From Caprimulgus europaeus (taxonomy: Eukaryota; Chordata; Aves; Caprimulgiformes; Caprimulgidae), in contig OU015524.1 in NCBI GenBank assembly GCA_907165065.1, forward strand, positions 28,380,295 to 28,444,294: a DNA stretch of 64,000 nucleotides, in the 5' to 3' direction. A model generated the notes under the pieces. The model ran no database searches, was not told where the DNA came from, and saw only the letters and a list, made by a program, of their open reading frames with translations. Made by a program: the position numbers and the translations under genes. Positions 1 to 13,055 of this stretch are shown piece by piece. The first letter of the stretch is position 1, and every line of letters begins with the position of its first letter.

Positions 1-3000
1 GGCATCCCTGTTAATTAGCCCAGGGAGAACACAACAACGCTAACAGTGCTTCAAATCATGGCATTAGGTCAGGGATCTCTACAGTGTACTTAGCTGTGTA
101 GCATAGCTGAACCCATGGGCCCTTTTGAGCATCATCCTAAGAACTGAAATATCTTTATACAATCCAGTCTCACTATTTGACCCTGCTTTTGCAAGTATTC
201 ATTTTTATTTTCTTGATGGTAGGAAAATTAAGTAAAAAAATAGATTTAAAAGAATGAAGAAAAAAAGCCAGTACAAACCACACTACAATAATCTAGTAAT
301 ATAAGTGTTATTAAATTCAGCTACAGGTAGCGACATGCCTGTAGGGAAGCACTGGATATTCCTAACCCATCTTGATAAAAGGCATGCTTTGGCTAGTGGC
401 GCGTGTTTTGCAAGCAGTGTATCTCCAAAGGTACTGTTAACTCAAGCCAGCTCAGCCATAAACACAGACTATAGTATATTAAGTTGTAATCATGCAAGAT
501 TTTCCATTACAAGTTCAGGGCTGAATGAATCATTTGGGCACAGGCCCACACCTAGGAAAGATGGAGCTCCCAAGAGAGCAGTTTTGTCCCCTTCCTTCTC
601 CCCTGGGTGCACCACTCAGGAAGACGAGTCCTTCTGCCTCCTCTCTCCATCAGACCCCAAGCTCAACAAGTGTCACTGTCCATGGCTTTGCATGGCATAC
701 GTAAGACCATCCCCACTGCTGCCACTATCTGGCCTGGCTGCCAGCGATAAGCAACGTACTGCAGTTATGCCTCTATCTATATGATGATGCTGAGGTAAAT
801 AACAGTCTGTCTCCACTGCAGCCAGCCCAGATACAAGGACAGTGATGAGACTATTGTTAAGGAGCATTTCCAAATGCCATTCCAACCACCATATTTTAGG
901 TACACATAAAAACACTAAGTTCATGCCTTTCAAAAATAAAATGTGCATGCTTCTTGTCATTCCAGGAGGGGTTTTTTATGGTTCTTGTTTTTGAAAGACA
1001 GATCACAGTGATTTCCAATTATCTTCCAGGCATGTGTGTAAGAGCACCCAGTTCTTTCCTATATGTTTCAGAAAAATAGGTTTTGCACACAGATAATTCC
1101 TGAATAGGACCTAATCCCTCAAGTCCTGGCTTGAGTTCTCCATCACATTGCAAAAATGTACTGTGAATTTTTAAAACAACCTCTAGAGCTTATAACGTGG
1201 AGCTGCTGGAACATTTGAACAAATGAAATTTTTAAGGAAGTAGATATTATGAAATAATAAATACTAGAGAAGACAGAGGTTTTTTCCAGAATTAGTGTGG
1301 TTCCAGTAGACATAATACTTAGGCTTCCGTTAAAGATGGCTACATTTTAGGTCTATAAAAGCAAATAATTTCAGGCTCTTATCTTTTAGGTTCCCAATAA
1401 TTTACTATTTAGGATATTGTGGGAGAGGGGATATGTAGTATCTGAAAAAAATCAAAGTTCAGTATTTAATCTTTACTTCATATCCTTTAGAAAAAAAAAA
1501 AAAAAAATCTTAAAAGTATGGTTTCTTTTTACATAGCTTTACGATACTTGCCAAAATAATATAATGTGCTATAGCATTTGCTAATACAAACTGGAATATC
1601 TCATGCAACCTTGACTTTGCAGAGGGGTTCTGGATGTATACCAGATGCACAAAGTAGTCATTAACATGATATGATATGAGAAAGGTGTTGAAGTGAATAA
1701 CTTATATAGTAGTAATAGTGGTTCTGTCTATGGACATTTTATCTTGCTCTTGAACAGCAAAAAAATACTTTGACATGCCTTGTCTCCAGGCAAGTTCAGA
1801 GTGACCTAGAGACTTCTCAGTTTCAGATTTCAAAATCTGCCCCTTCATTTATACTTGGCCAGTGTTCAGACCAAAGCTGTGATATATTACATCATCTTAC
1901 AGAGGCCTAAAAAATAGAAAGGACTGAAATTCTAGGCAGGAGCATCTCCTGACTCTATAAAAGCCAATACCATCTGCCAAAATAATGAAAATACCCCAAC
2001 TCTGTGTCCAACTGTATAAATAGCTCAGATTTTCAGCTTTACTGCCAGAGCTTGGTTAATACCCTTCAGCTTGTCCATCCAGTTTTACATCTACCAATAA
2101 TTTTCTCCCCTTCTATCTATTTAAAACAAAGCCTGAAGCACAAAGGTTATCAGCTTCCAAAACCCCTTGTGCAGAGACAGACCCATAAGGTCTCTGTCAA
2201 TGAACAACAGCTCGTCATTCATTCTCATTATACTGGCACATAAATCTTCTGAGTGACCAGGGAAACGGAAAGCTTGCTATCCTCATAACATTCCTCACGT
2301 GCCTGTGGAAGGCGTTGTGGCTATACATTGCCCGTGATTCCCAGAGACACAGAGTTAAGAATAATTCAAGACATGTAAAAAGGAATAGGAGGGAAGAATT
2401 ACCTGCATGTAAACTTTGTCAAAAAGTTCTCAAAACTAATTGCTTGAGGTGATTAGGAAAATAAGACAAAAAACTGTGATGGTTATCAGCCTTATTTCTC
2501 AAAGGCTGACTGGGCTTAGTATAGTTTTGCATGCCATCCATGGTTAACACTGGAGCTGAGGCCCATAGTTCTTTTCAATTTGGAATCCCTTAAAAATTTT
2601 CTAAAGGAGGTTCTATGTGGATAACAGCTTCACATTTCTTGAGTTACCCTGCACTGACCTCTTCCAACAGTCCACAGAAACGAGAGGTCCAGCAGACAAT
2701 GAGCTGACTGCCACGGAGCTACAAAGTCATCTGTGAGACAGAAGGGTTCATCAGGCAAGCTGCAGTGTGTCCGGGGTGCATACATAGCATTTCCCAAAAA
2801 CACTACGCTCCAGGTCTGCCTGACGCCTCCATACAGACATAGGCCACTTCTTTTGTACAAAGGAAGAGCTGCCATTTCATATAAAAAATAAACATCTGTC
2901 TGCCCTCCACACTCCTAGAATTATAAATAGTTTGAGTGACAATACTTCTGTCACAGTGTTCAGGATACAGTGCTAGGGTTATCTTTTGAAGGTATGTGAT

Positions 3001-6000
3001 TAACCATTGCCTGGCAGAGTTCACCCTTATAAATATATTCTGGATAAGCTTGTTGGTTTGAACAAGAATTTGTGTATCTACAGCTAAAGGAAGAAGACAA
3101 GAAGCAGGAAGGTAGGTTGTGTCAGCCACTTGTAGATTTTTCAAGCTGACTGGTATAGCTTGATATCTGTGCTTTGACACTAAGAAGAGCATTAAATTCC
3201 TAAATGTTGTGTACTATGTTGCTCAACAGGTTTTATTACAGAAAAACTGAGTAGTCTTGATGAATGAAGCTTCACCTACGATAATGTTAAAAAAAAAATG
3301 TAGTCATTATTTGCATAGATTTCATTAAGTTGCTTGTTTCCCACCCCTCCCAAGTATCTCAGTACCTTAGAAATAAATTATAGTCACAGGATTATTAAAA
3401 TAATTTTAAAAAAAAAACAAACCTGAAGTCAATCTCAAACCACAAGACAAAGCAAACAGTATTGTAGCCTGTTTTCAGACCTCCTCAAAGTTATTCATAC
3501 TCTAGTTGTCAAACAACCATGTATCTCCCACCATCTTTTTTTCCTGAAATTCTGATATGGTGTCTTCCACAGACACATTAAATTATTTTCTTTTCAATAC
3601 CTTAAGGGGAAAAGAAAAAAAGCAAACCACCTTAAAGTCATATATGTTTCTCTAAGAAAAAGGGTCTCCCCACTTCAACTTAATAAGGAGAATAGTCCTC
3701 TGTTAATGAAGTTATGTTGCAATTTCAAAAATACCTAGATTAGGAAAGCAGTAGTATTGGTAGCAATGTCATTGTCACACAAGGTAAAAATATTCCATCT
3801 AACAATTTTTTAATTCCAGCCTTCCTAGGATAGTATTTCAACCTGTACATAGCATATTCTTTGCTAAATTTATAACTATGTTGAGAAATACATCACTTCA
3901 AAGAAGTAGAAGGAAAGCTGTGTGAAATACTAAGGTTCAAATGCTCTTTCAAAAATGTTTGTTGTCATTCTGACCTAACTGGAAGAAAAAGGGAGATGAA
4001 AGGTTTGCAATAGCAGCTTGTCTCAATTGCTAGAGCCTGAATATGAGATTTTGCCTAGTTTATTTTAAGTCTGAGCAGCTAGCAGCTGGAGTACGTCCCA
4101 CATGCTAACACTTGGAATTCCCCAGGGGGGAAGGTTTGTTTCAAATGTAACATCGGCTCTCCAAAGCTGGTCATCTTTCTGCTTTATTAAGTTTATATAC
4201 TCCATCATTGCCTCAAGTCTCGATGGTAATGCATCTATTCTGACCAATTGAACCTCCTCACCAATTTCATATGAACAATTTTTGATTTAAATGCAATCTA
4301 ATAACAATATCTGCTCGCACACACGTACACACCCCAGCCAGATATTGAACAGACGCAGCCTTGCAGACTTACACAGCAGCTGTGACAACAACTGATGTCA
4401 CCTCCTTTGCAGAAATTTCCACAAGCGTCTTCCAAAGGCCAAGTTAAACTAGATAGAGCTTATCAGTTTCTTTAAAGTGCTCTGGATGAGACCAGTCCAT
4501 GTGACCCCCTTCCCGGCCACCGCAGGGGTGTGGTATGTCACAACTCCCCTATCAGCTGGCACATGGCGGTGGGAGATATGAGACAGCAGAAAAGTAGTAG
4601 TAACAACATCACCCAGACCGCCAAAGAGAGAACGAATACGCTGAGTAACTTCAGTGTGTGCCTACTTACTTTCCAAAAACAGGTGGAGGGTTTTCAACCC
4701 TGACTTCTGCTTGCACATCCCACTCGGCACAGATGGGTGCTAATGTTGCCAGCTACGCAGTGGAAAGGCTATGGTTCGTTAGCATCGTATTAATGCCTTT
4801 AGCAGTGAGTCGCAATTCTATTTCTTTTTTCTTCCCAAAGTTTTCTCCTCTTTTGCATATTCCATGAGTAAAAAAACAAATTACTAGCAGGGGTATTTTT
4901 TGAAAAGTAACTCCTTAAAATAAATTCCCTGCCACTGTTCTTGCATCAGAAACATTAGAGAATTTCAGAAGATACCCTCCTCAATTTTACTGCTGAAACC
5001 ACTGAATGTTTCAGGTTTCCTTCACTGCCTTTAATTATGATTAAATTATCAGTTGCAAACAGTTAATTTTTAAAGCTTTCACAATAATTAATTTTATTCA
5101 AAATATTAAGGAGCAATAACATAACAACAAAAGCATATATTTAAACATTTGCAAAACATCTAATTTAATGCTTCATCCTTGGTAGGAAAAAAAGGCACCT
5201 TACTTGCAGCAATTTAAAAACATAGCCATAGTATTGAACATTGCATTCAGCCAGCTTGCAATTTTCACCCCAGGGTTCTCCCAGTTTCCCTGCGTGGGCC
5301 TGTTAGCACAGAGGACAGCTTTAAACTCTTACCTACAGCTAGTTATCATATTTTAGTTAACAGATGTTGGCAATGCGCCTTTATTCCTCGTGAATATACC
5401 CCTTCAATTCCTGAATTTATATGCACTTACCCCTCCTGTCACCATTCCACTGGGCTTCATTAACAGTTTCCCCACAGTAAACATTTCTGATTTTAAAAAG
5501 CTGGAAATATGTTGAGGGGAGGAAAGGAATAAAAGGGAAAAAAAAATCCACTGAGTGAAGACAGACACCTTTCAGAATTATTTATTTATTTATTTTTCAC
5601 ATTTCAGAATTTAGGTTACTGCCTGCCTTTTTGCAGCACAGCCATTTGCTTTTTGCAGTGCTGTACCACTGGTCACATTGCATCAATATATTATCCTCTG
5701 TTCTTTTTTCCCCTTCAGGTTGTCTTGCCAATCTACTTCTAGAAATTCATACTCTGCATGACTAAGAATTCACCTTGTATAGGGACTTCTTCCACCAGCA
5801 TAGCTACAGTCACTCTAGTTCCCTCAGATATGCCCCTTGTGAATTGTACTATTGCTGCAAGATTAACAGATTCTGGCATAGAGCAGTGCAAGATATAAAT
5901 TCTGGATCTAGCACAGCAGTGAAAGGATTTGTATGTAGGTACACAAGAATTTGGCGGTAAAGATAGTAAGAGAAGCTGAAATTCAGTCTTACCCTTCATT

Positions 6001-6045
6001 CCTGAGGTCCTTCTCCTAGCCCCACTACTGAGTGTAGATTGATAA
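1..6045. other. Non-coding AT-rich unique sequence
   Basis: No gene, exon or recognisable repeat family is visible. The longest open frames are 305-784 on the plus strand (159 codons) and 2803-3192 on the minus strand (129 codons). Both have irregular composition with no domain, signal peptide or family motif, so I read them as chance frames. Simple tracts include a run of 17 A at 1491-1507 and a short TTTA repeat near 5576-5598. The part around 4380-4640 is slightly richer in G+C and contains several short palindromic or TGTCAC-type words, but nothing I can name. It could be intronic or intergenic; the sequence does not decide. Confidence 0.6.
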
Positions 6046-6065
6046 TTTTTTTTTTTTTTTTTTTT
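6046..6065. repeat. T20 homopolymer
   Basis: An uninterrupted run of 20 T, followed by AAA and another T6. It is a simple low-complexity tract. Nothing beside it looks like the body of a retroposed copy with an A tail on the minus strand. Confidence 0.9.
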
Positions 6066-6253
6066 AAATTTTTTCAGTTGTGCCAGGTTGCTCCCATCTT
6101 ACTGGAACCTCACACCTGTTAAGAATCTCACTGGCTGATCTAGCTAGCTCATATTGGATGGGAAAACCACGACCACCTTTATCCATTTCCTCTTTTGAAG
6201 TTAAGTGTCTGGAGATGGAAAATAAGCTTTCTAGGGCATGGACAGCCTCTCAC

Positions 6254-6295
6254 GTTTCAACTATTTTGTGCCCAGCACAAAATTGTAGTTGAAAC
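6254..6295. repeat. Near-perfect 18-bp-stem hairpin
   Basis: A 10-bp outer arm (6254-6263 against 6286-6295) and an 8-bp inner arm (6264-6271 against 6275-6282) are all exactly complementary. They are separated only by a 3-nt loop at 6272-6274 and a 3-nt bulge at 6283-6285. The stem is shorter than the roughly 30 bp of a typical animal microRNA precursor, and pairing stops at once outside it. It is a compact quasi-palindrome of unknown role, possibly a mutational (template-switch) product. Confidence 0.8.
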
Positions 6296-9200
6296 CTAGA
6301 TGTTAATGCCATCTTAAATAACAATATTTTTTCAGGTGCTGGACAGAGTTTTAAAAGATAGTTCCAGCAGTGAGCATATTGGAGTAGCCAAGACACAGCT
6401 GCTTGAAACAGCAACATGCAGCAGTTATATATGCAATGAAAAAGGACCTCCTTCAAGAAAGCTACTGAGGACAGCTGCAGATCAGTCCTTCTCAGGGTTC
6501 ACTAGCTTTTTTCATCTTCTGTAAGTCAGCCCTGGGCATGACTTTAGAAGATGATTAAACTGAAGATTTGTGTGTCACTACACCCTCTCCAACCCCAGCT
6601 GCAACTTTTTATCCATGAAAGCCCCAGAATTCATGATCCAGGATGATAGGAGAAGCCTTCCTATCTCTGACATTTCCTTGGCATGCTGGTTACAATCACT
6701 TCTCCCACCATCACCTATTTATGAACTGTCTTTGGTTAAAGATCCTTAATCCTTACTGGAACTGTATAAACAGAAGCATGGATCACCAGCCACCTAAAAC
6801 CACTTGTGAGCCCTGGGCTGTGGCAGACAAAAAGTCTTTCAATATTCTCCCCTGCAAGTCTTCTACAGAGGTATGACTTTTGTGCCTAAGTTCACTTTAC
6901 TTTTATGCTATAGGGATGTTCTAAATTGTCCTGTTATGTACAGAACATATATCCTTATATGTAATCCTGCGCATACAGATGGCAAGATGCCAGCTATGAA
7001 TCAATAGAATTTATAAAGCTCTGCCAAGGTTACTCATAGCTATGAGTCTCACACATGGGTGCTTTAAGCACTAAAAAAGGCCCTGCTTTCTTCACACCTG
7101 AAATATGGGCCCATAGCCTCTACACCTACAGAATTCAGAAGCCAGCACATGATAGCCCGAGCACAGTGAATTTTAAGTGCAGACACATGACCTCAGATTC
7201 CACACATAAAGGGTGATCTGTACTGCAATGTTTGAGACTTACAAGTGCAAACATAGCAGAGGCACTACAGGGCTTATGTGAAAAAATAATTATTCCATGC
7301 AGAAAGGAAGTTGGCTTGCTTTGAGCAGAGGTGTTAATAGACTAACCTTTTTCCCCAACACCAGCCTGCTTACCTGAAAATACGAAAACATCTACTGTCG
7401 CAGTGTTGCATTAATTTGAGATGGGTATCATATCGCACACATATTAAATGTCTTGCTGCATTTCAGGCTAAGATGGTAGTTAATCTGAATGCCAGTTATA
7501 AGAGTCATTTACTAATAAATAAGCCTTGGACAACTGTGCTGCAATTTTAGTAATTTGGGGGCAGAGAGGCATGCAGATCATAGTATACAAATAGGACTGA
7601 ATTTAAAAGAGCAGCTTCAGAATAGATACCTTCCCCCCTTCCACTGGGTTTGGGTAGTTAATAAAAGCTGGATCTTGAATTACAGTAACAAGACAGGGAC
7701 TTGGCACAGAGAAGACTTGCTTCATCACAGAGATCCACCAGAGTAAGGATAAAACAAGCAGCTACTGGAGCAGGGGAAAAGGTGGAAGGATTACAAAGAT
7801 CTATGGTAGAAAATGTATTTGGGTCCCTCTCAAAGACAGCATAAATTTGTTTTCTAAACAAGGTTTCTCCTCTTCCTCCTGTCTCCAATAGGTTTCAGTT
7901 GCAATCAATGGTAATTCTCTAGCAGTGGCAAAAGTGAGAACACTTGGGTAGACCTGGCATTAGCCAAGAAAGCATCAGGCCATGAGCTGTTCTGACTGCA
8001 CCCGAGTAACATCCCCTAGCCTCCTGTCTTCCTCCGTCAGCAGCAAATTCATTTCCTCTGCCAGCACAAGCATGCATGTAGTAAGTCTCTAACCCTATCA
8101 AAATAAGTCAGGCCTGAAAATGGAGAAGACAAAAACCTACAGAAAGTGTTTAAATGAAGCCAGACCCTACTGAGAGAACCAAACAGTTGCACAAGTATGC
8201 CTGTAGGCTGGGCAGGATCCCAGTGACACTGTGGTTGTGGGACAACCTCCTCATCTGCTTTCCTTCCAGCCAAAAATGCATAGGAATAAGACAGAAAGCA
8301 TCTCACCAACAGCAATACAAATGTTAGTGTTTAGAAGCAAAGCTCTGTTGATGCAAAGTAGGCAGCAGTGACCAAGGGCACTTGTTCTTCCAGCAAATCC
8401 CCCGTACCTCAGGGAGATGCAGGACTGGCATAGATGGCCAAGACATAAAAGTCTGTGTCCCCTACCTTGCAGTTTAAGTGTGTAGCTACTCCTGCTTGGT
8501 TCTGAAGTTCTTTTGGATAAACTGTGGTTAAGGATTCAAAAGGTTAAACTTTCTTGTCTCAAATTGGATACACCCTCCCTTACAATTTTATTTTGAGCCT
8601 AAAGGGATTTAGAAGAGGGGCAGAGTCTAAGGTCATATTTGTCTCCTAAAGTAGGAAAGTAGACATAAAGCTGCTAGGACACTCAGTGCAAGCTGCTGCT
8701 GGTGATCAGCTGCTAATCTGTAAGACAGGGGCTCCAGTGAAAGTCCTCCCATAACTTCTTCCTTCAGGACTCTGTCATCCCTTGTCTTAGCATTGATGCC
8801 ATAACCCAGTGATACAAGGTTTAGAAGAGAAAAGGAAAAAGTGGCACTTGCATCATGTACTCCTATCTACGTAACTCTTACATCTGCTTCCATGAATTGA
8901 TCCATCTACTTTGCTCCTCCCAGAACTGAAACTGTTTGCACTCAAGAGAGGACTTTGCTTTTGCTCTGTTTGTGGAAATGGGAGTGTGTATTTGGGTGTG
9001 TTTTGTTTTTTAGTGTTGGTTTTATATGCTCTAAAATAAGCAAATTGTAAGGCTGCTTGCTTTATGGAGCTACACAACAAATAATGTCTCACCAAAAGCT
9101 CAAAGCAGATCATGCAAGGTCATTTGCTAAGATGTTGAATTGCTAATACATGGTATATGCATGGGCACCTTTTACATATATCACACACACCTACTTGCCT

Positions 9201-9750
9201 GGAAGCAAATCAATAACTCCCTACACCAAAGCTTGCATTTGTCTGCTCTTATTAGAGGTGGGATGGAGCCCTAGGGAAGGCCACAGGCATTCCATTACTT
9301 AGGATGAGTGCCTGAGCAAAACGGAAAGGCTGCTAAAAATAAGCAACATTTGCTCATTGGTATAAATAACAAAAGCGAGGGAGAAAGAAAAATAGAAAGA
9401 GAACAAGATGAAAATGAAAACTGGCCCCAGACCAGGCCTTGCAGAATGACTAGTCACCTCCTCATTGCCAATTCTGTCACTATCTCCAGTATGGGCAAGA
9501 TACTTTCCACTGCCAAGTGCCCTCAGCTTCTTTCCTGAGAGGACCATTACTTGCAGATTTGCAGTGAGCCTGAACATAGGAGGTAGCTCCCACAGCACAT
9601 GCGTCTTTCCTTTGGAGTTTCAGGGCTTGGGCATATTGAAACAAGGACACAGAACTTCACAAGCCAGCACACGATGCCAGTGTGATCCCTGTAGTAGCTT
9701 GAGAAGCAATTATTTGGTTTATCTGTTTTGTTTATAAAGGGAATTATGGA
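6296..9750. other. Non-coding unique sequence
   Basis: I see no gene or repeat family here. Open frames are all below about 100 codons and lie on both strands, for example 9299-9598 on the minus strand. There is a purine-rich patch around 9366-9420 (long A/G runs broken by a few T and C). Nothing else stands out above background composition. Confidence 0.6.
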
Positions 9751-9773
9751 GGGGGGAGGGGGGAGGGAAGGGG
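9751..9773 (+). other. G-quadruplex-type G tract
   Basis: Four G runs of 6, 6, 3 and 4 bases are separated by single or double A spacers. This satisfies the standard G-quadruplex pattern of four runs of at least three G with short loops, on the plus strand. It sits in otherwise AT-rich sequence just after a TATAAAG word. Whether it folds or has any function cannot be read from the sequence. Confidence 0.75.
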
Positions 9774-12700
9774 TTGCACTTCCATAAAGCTATCATCATT
9801 AAAAACTTTATCCTCTCTTTATTAAAATAGAAATAACTTTTGGATTCACATTTTTCTAACAGACTTCCCTAGCAAATATTTCCTAGAGCACACTTGGCTG
9901 CCTATTCTCAAGTACTAAAGTTGAGAAAGCTAAGAAGTGCCTGTCTATTTTTGGAGGAAAATAAGAAGACTAAGCTAATTAAAAATTCACCCTTGCCCTG
10001 TATTCCTAAAAGCACTGTACACCCCCATAGTATCAGATGTTTCAGGGTGGGCTGCCTTTTTATACAATAGGAAAGTTTAAAGCCAAGTATGCTTCTGGTT
10101 ACTTTTAATTTTAGGCTCTCATTAATAAAAAGGAATAATAAGTGGGAAACAAGCTCCCAAGTAACACACAAGATTTTTCCCTCTGCTTCTATTTCATGTA
10201 TTCTATTGTAATAAAGCACACAAAAAAATCTATTAGCCATACAATTAAACAAATAATGGTATTAACAGCTCCCACTCACTGCCTTAAGCAGGTTTAGCTG
10301 GGAGAGCTGAAGCAGCTGTCTCTAGCCTGTGTCTCTGCCAGAGGTCACCATCCTGTAGCGGGATCAGCTGATCTTCCTGGATAAACTCCTGAGCAAGTGC
10401 AGTCTACAGGCTGCAGCATTAACATAAACCACCTCCAATTTCAGTTTACTCTGGCAGTAACGTCCTAGAAAAATAAAAGGGAGGAAACCTAAGGCTGGTA
10501 ACTGTTTCATCTCTTAGTATCAGATAAATCCACCTTTGATTACATTTCAAAGCCCTAAAAAACGGAACAGTCAAGAGGTTTATAATAATGTTCTGGCTTG
10601 CCATGAATTAACATGAATTCTCGTAATGAAAAAGGTCACTAGCATAACCATTGAAACACACTGCTAAACTAAGAGCTAAGAGAGGCCCTCTCAAGTTTAT
10701 CCAGGTATATGAAGACTTTAAACATTTTCAAGAATAGCTATAGCTGCTAACTCTATGAAGTGAACCTATTTGCAAACCTAGGACTAGAACAGATTTGAGT
10801 ATCTCCATATGGCTCCAACAATGTTGCAATATCCAAACTATATGAATTCTCAAAGAATAGAAAGTCAAGAGAAGGACAATGTTCCTACTCCAGTGTAACT
10901 ATTTTTCATGTCAGACCAACAGATGAATGGCTTACAAAGCTATCAATGTCTCTTTGGCATTTAAAATGGAGATATAAATACTTATAGTGGATTTGCTTAC
11001 TGATAACTATAGAGAAAACTGTAGTTACAGTTAAGTTTCTGGTGCACACATTTCACGCTCTCAGATTCATGTGAAAGAGAAAGATGATTTTTAAGAGAGT
11101 TGTTTTTTGAGTAATGATGAGTAACAAGGGGAGTGCTAAAAAGCAGATATACCTTGGAAGCAGGAAAATAAAACAAGAGGAGTGCCATGGTCTCCATAGC
11201 AAAGGGAGTATGTGCAACACAAAGATTAAAAAATGAAAGCAAGATTTATTATGCTTAGTCTACAGTGCGATGCTAAGGAGTTTGAGGCTGAGAGGTGGGA
11301 GAAGACTGAGACAATGAACAACTTTCAAAAAGAGAATGATTTGTGATATCTTGAAGGCTTTTGTTTTACAATGCTCGAACCACACTTACGTAGCTGCAAT
11401 ACTGCAAAGTCCTGGTATAGGTGCATTGCGCTGAGATGAGAGAACCTTCTGTTGTGGCTTTCACCACGCTTGTCCTAGCCTCCTACATATGGTTTGCACT
11501 GATAACGCTCCAACTAGCCCCAAGACATCAAATCCTGACACCTCATGTGCCCCTCTCATGCCACCCTTCCAAACAACACAGGCAAGCCCTCTTCCTCTCG
11601 GTCACGTTTGTAACTCTGAGCACTTCCCAGCAGCTAAGGAAAATTCAGAGCAGATATAGCCGTAGAGAGATGAGCAGGATCTGGTGTCTAACACATAAAC
11701 CCTGCCCAAAGTCAGCCTCTCAAACTGCATTGCTACATTTTCAGGACTAGCTTATTTAAAGGATCCAAAAACACTGCAAGTATGAGAGAGGAGGAGAGGG
11801 AGGGTGACACTGCTGGCTTGAGGCACAGGTGGCTAGGACAGGCGTGGAGCCAGCCGGCTCCCTGAGGCAGGGGAGCCAGCCCCACTCCGATCCAGAGCAG
11901 CTCTCCCTGCTATTCCTGTCATGGGTCGCTCTGCAGAGCGTCTGCCAGCCCACAGAAGAGGGCATAGGCACGTGATAAGGATAAGCGAGAACCAAAATGA
12001 GATGGAACCAAATTAATTTCCCTTTGCGTGACCCATGCACTAGATTTTCTGGTATCTCAAAAGGCACAAAGAGTAAACCCACTGGACTAAGTAGGGCCCT
12101 GTGTCAGCAAAACACTTCATTTCTCACCTGAAACATTCACAGAGCTATGAAAGTAAGGATTACTCACTTTTTCCAAGCACAGTACCATGTGTTTGAGAGA
12201 TGACTATGAAGGGGCAGGGAGAGTATTCATCTCATTTCCCTTTTTTCTTTAAAATTACTTAGAATGCACAATGAAGATATGAGTCTTTTTCTGTTCTCAA
12301 AAAAGTCAGTACAAGGAGAGGGAGTTCACTGGTTTATTAGTAGGTAATGTGTCTACTATGAAACTCCCTATGGATAACCAAAGAGCAAATACTACGATAT
12401 CATCACAAGCATCACAAAAGTAAAAACTGAACAAGAAAAAGATTTATCTTCAGCTTGCCTAATGTAAATAACTCAATCAAGCAAAAAAAGAAAAAAAAAT
12501 ATTGATAACTGTATTCAGGTAAGCATTGAGGAAGGTCTGAAAGTACATTTAAAAATGAAGGTCACAAAATCTGACCTTCTGTATTGCTCAGCCAATGAAA
12601 TTTCTTCCACTTACACTTTTGTCCATGGCTTTTGCTTGCTGCAACTTTTTTATTAAATACTTCAGCCAATAAAAGGAAATAGCAAAACCAGAAAGGATAA

Positions 12701-12965
12701 AAGACATTCTTTTTCAAGGAAACTGGAAACTATTTTAACAAAGTGGGTCAAAAGAAATGCTGAAAAATACAAATCCATCCCACAGTTTAACTTAAGCTAG
12801 AAAGTACTAGTCTACACACAGCTTTTGTAGCACTTAACAGATAGCTCAGATTTGGTTTTGAAATCAGGAGAGAGAAAGCAGAACAGTCAGTCACCCAATA
12901 TGGATAAACAGGCCAGCATTTGAGACTCAGGAAAAGGTAATGCTAATAATATAGTGGCAAACACA
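9774..12965. other. Non-coding unique sequence
   Basis: No gene is recognised. Open frames at 9908-10252 (minus, 114 codons), 11421-11750 (plus, 109 codons) and 11756-12082 (minus, 108 codons) carry no domain and are judged chance frames. A G+C-richer patch lies at about 11800-11960, but it is too short and too poor in CpG to be a CpG island. A 21-base uninterrupted purine run is present at 11784-11804. Confidence 0.6.
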
Positions 12966-13055
12966 TGTATTTGCCAAAGATCATACAGGTCCCTTTGCAG
13001 CAAGAAAGACCTGCACTGAAAAATGCGGGAGCCTGTTATCTGTTTATCCACTAAA
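12966..13055 (-). repeat. Probable MIR-type SINE fragment
   Basis: Read on the plus strand, the order of words matches the reverse complement of an amniote MIR: a TTGCCAAAGATCATACAGG block (compare the family's TTGCCCAAGGTCACACAGG), then a cysteine-codon-like GCAG stretch, then GGGAGCCTG and finally TATCCACTA (compare CTAACCACTA at the tRNA-like end). It is old, with many mismatches and small gaps, so the ends are approximate. MIRs are tRNA-derived SINEs with a conserved core found across amniotes. This call is by eye and would need a profile search to confirm. Confidence 0.45.

Noticed and set aside
305-784. Longest plus-strand open frame, 159 codons
   Set aside because: No domain, no family resemblance and no promoter or splice context. 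One frame of this length is unsurprising among six frames of 64 kb, and a minus-strand frame overlaps its end.
11800-11960. Possible CpG island
   Set aside because: G+C is raised, but the stretch is under 200 bases and CpG is sparse.
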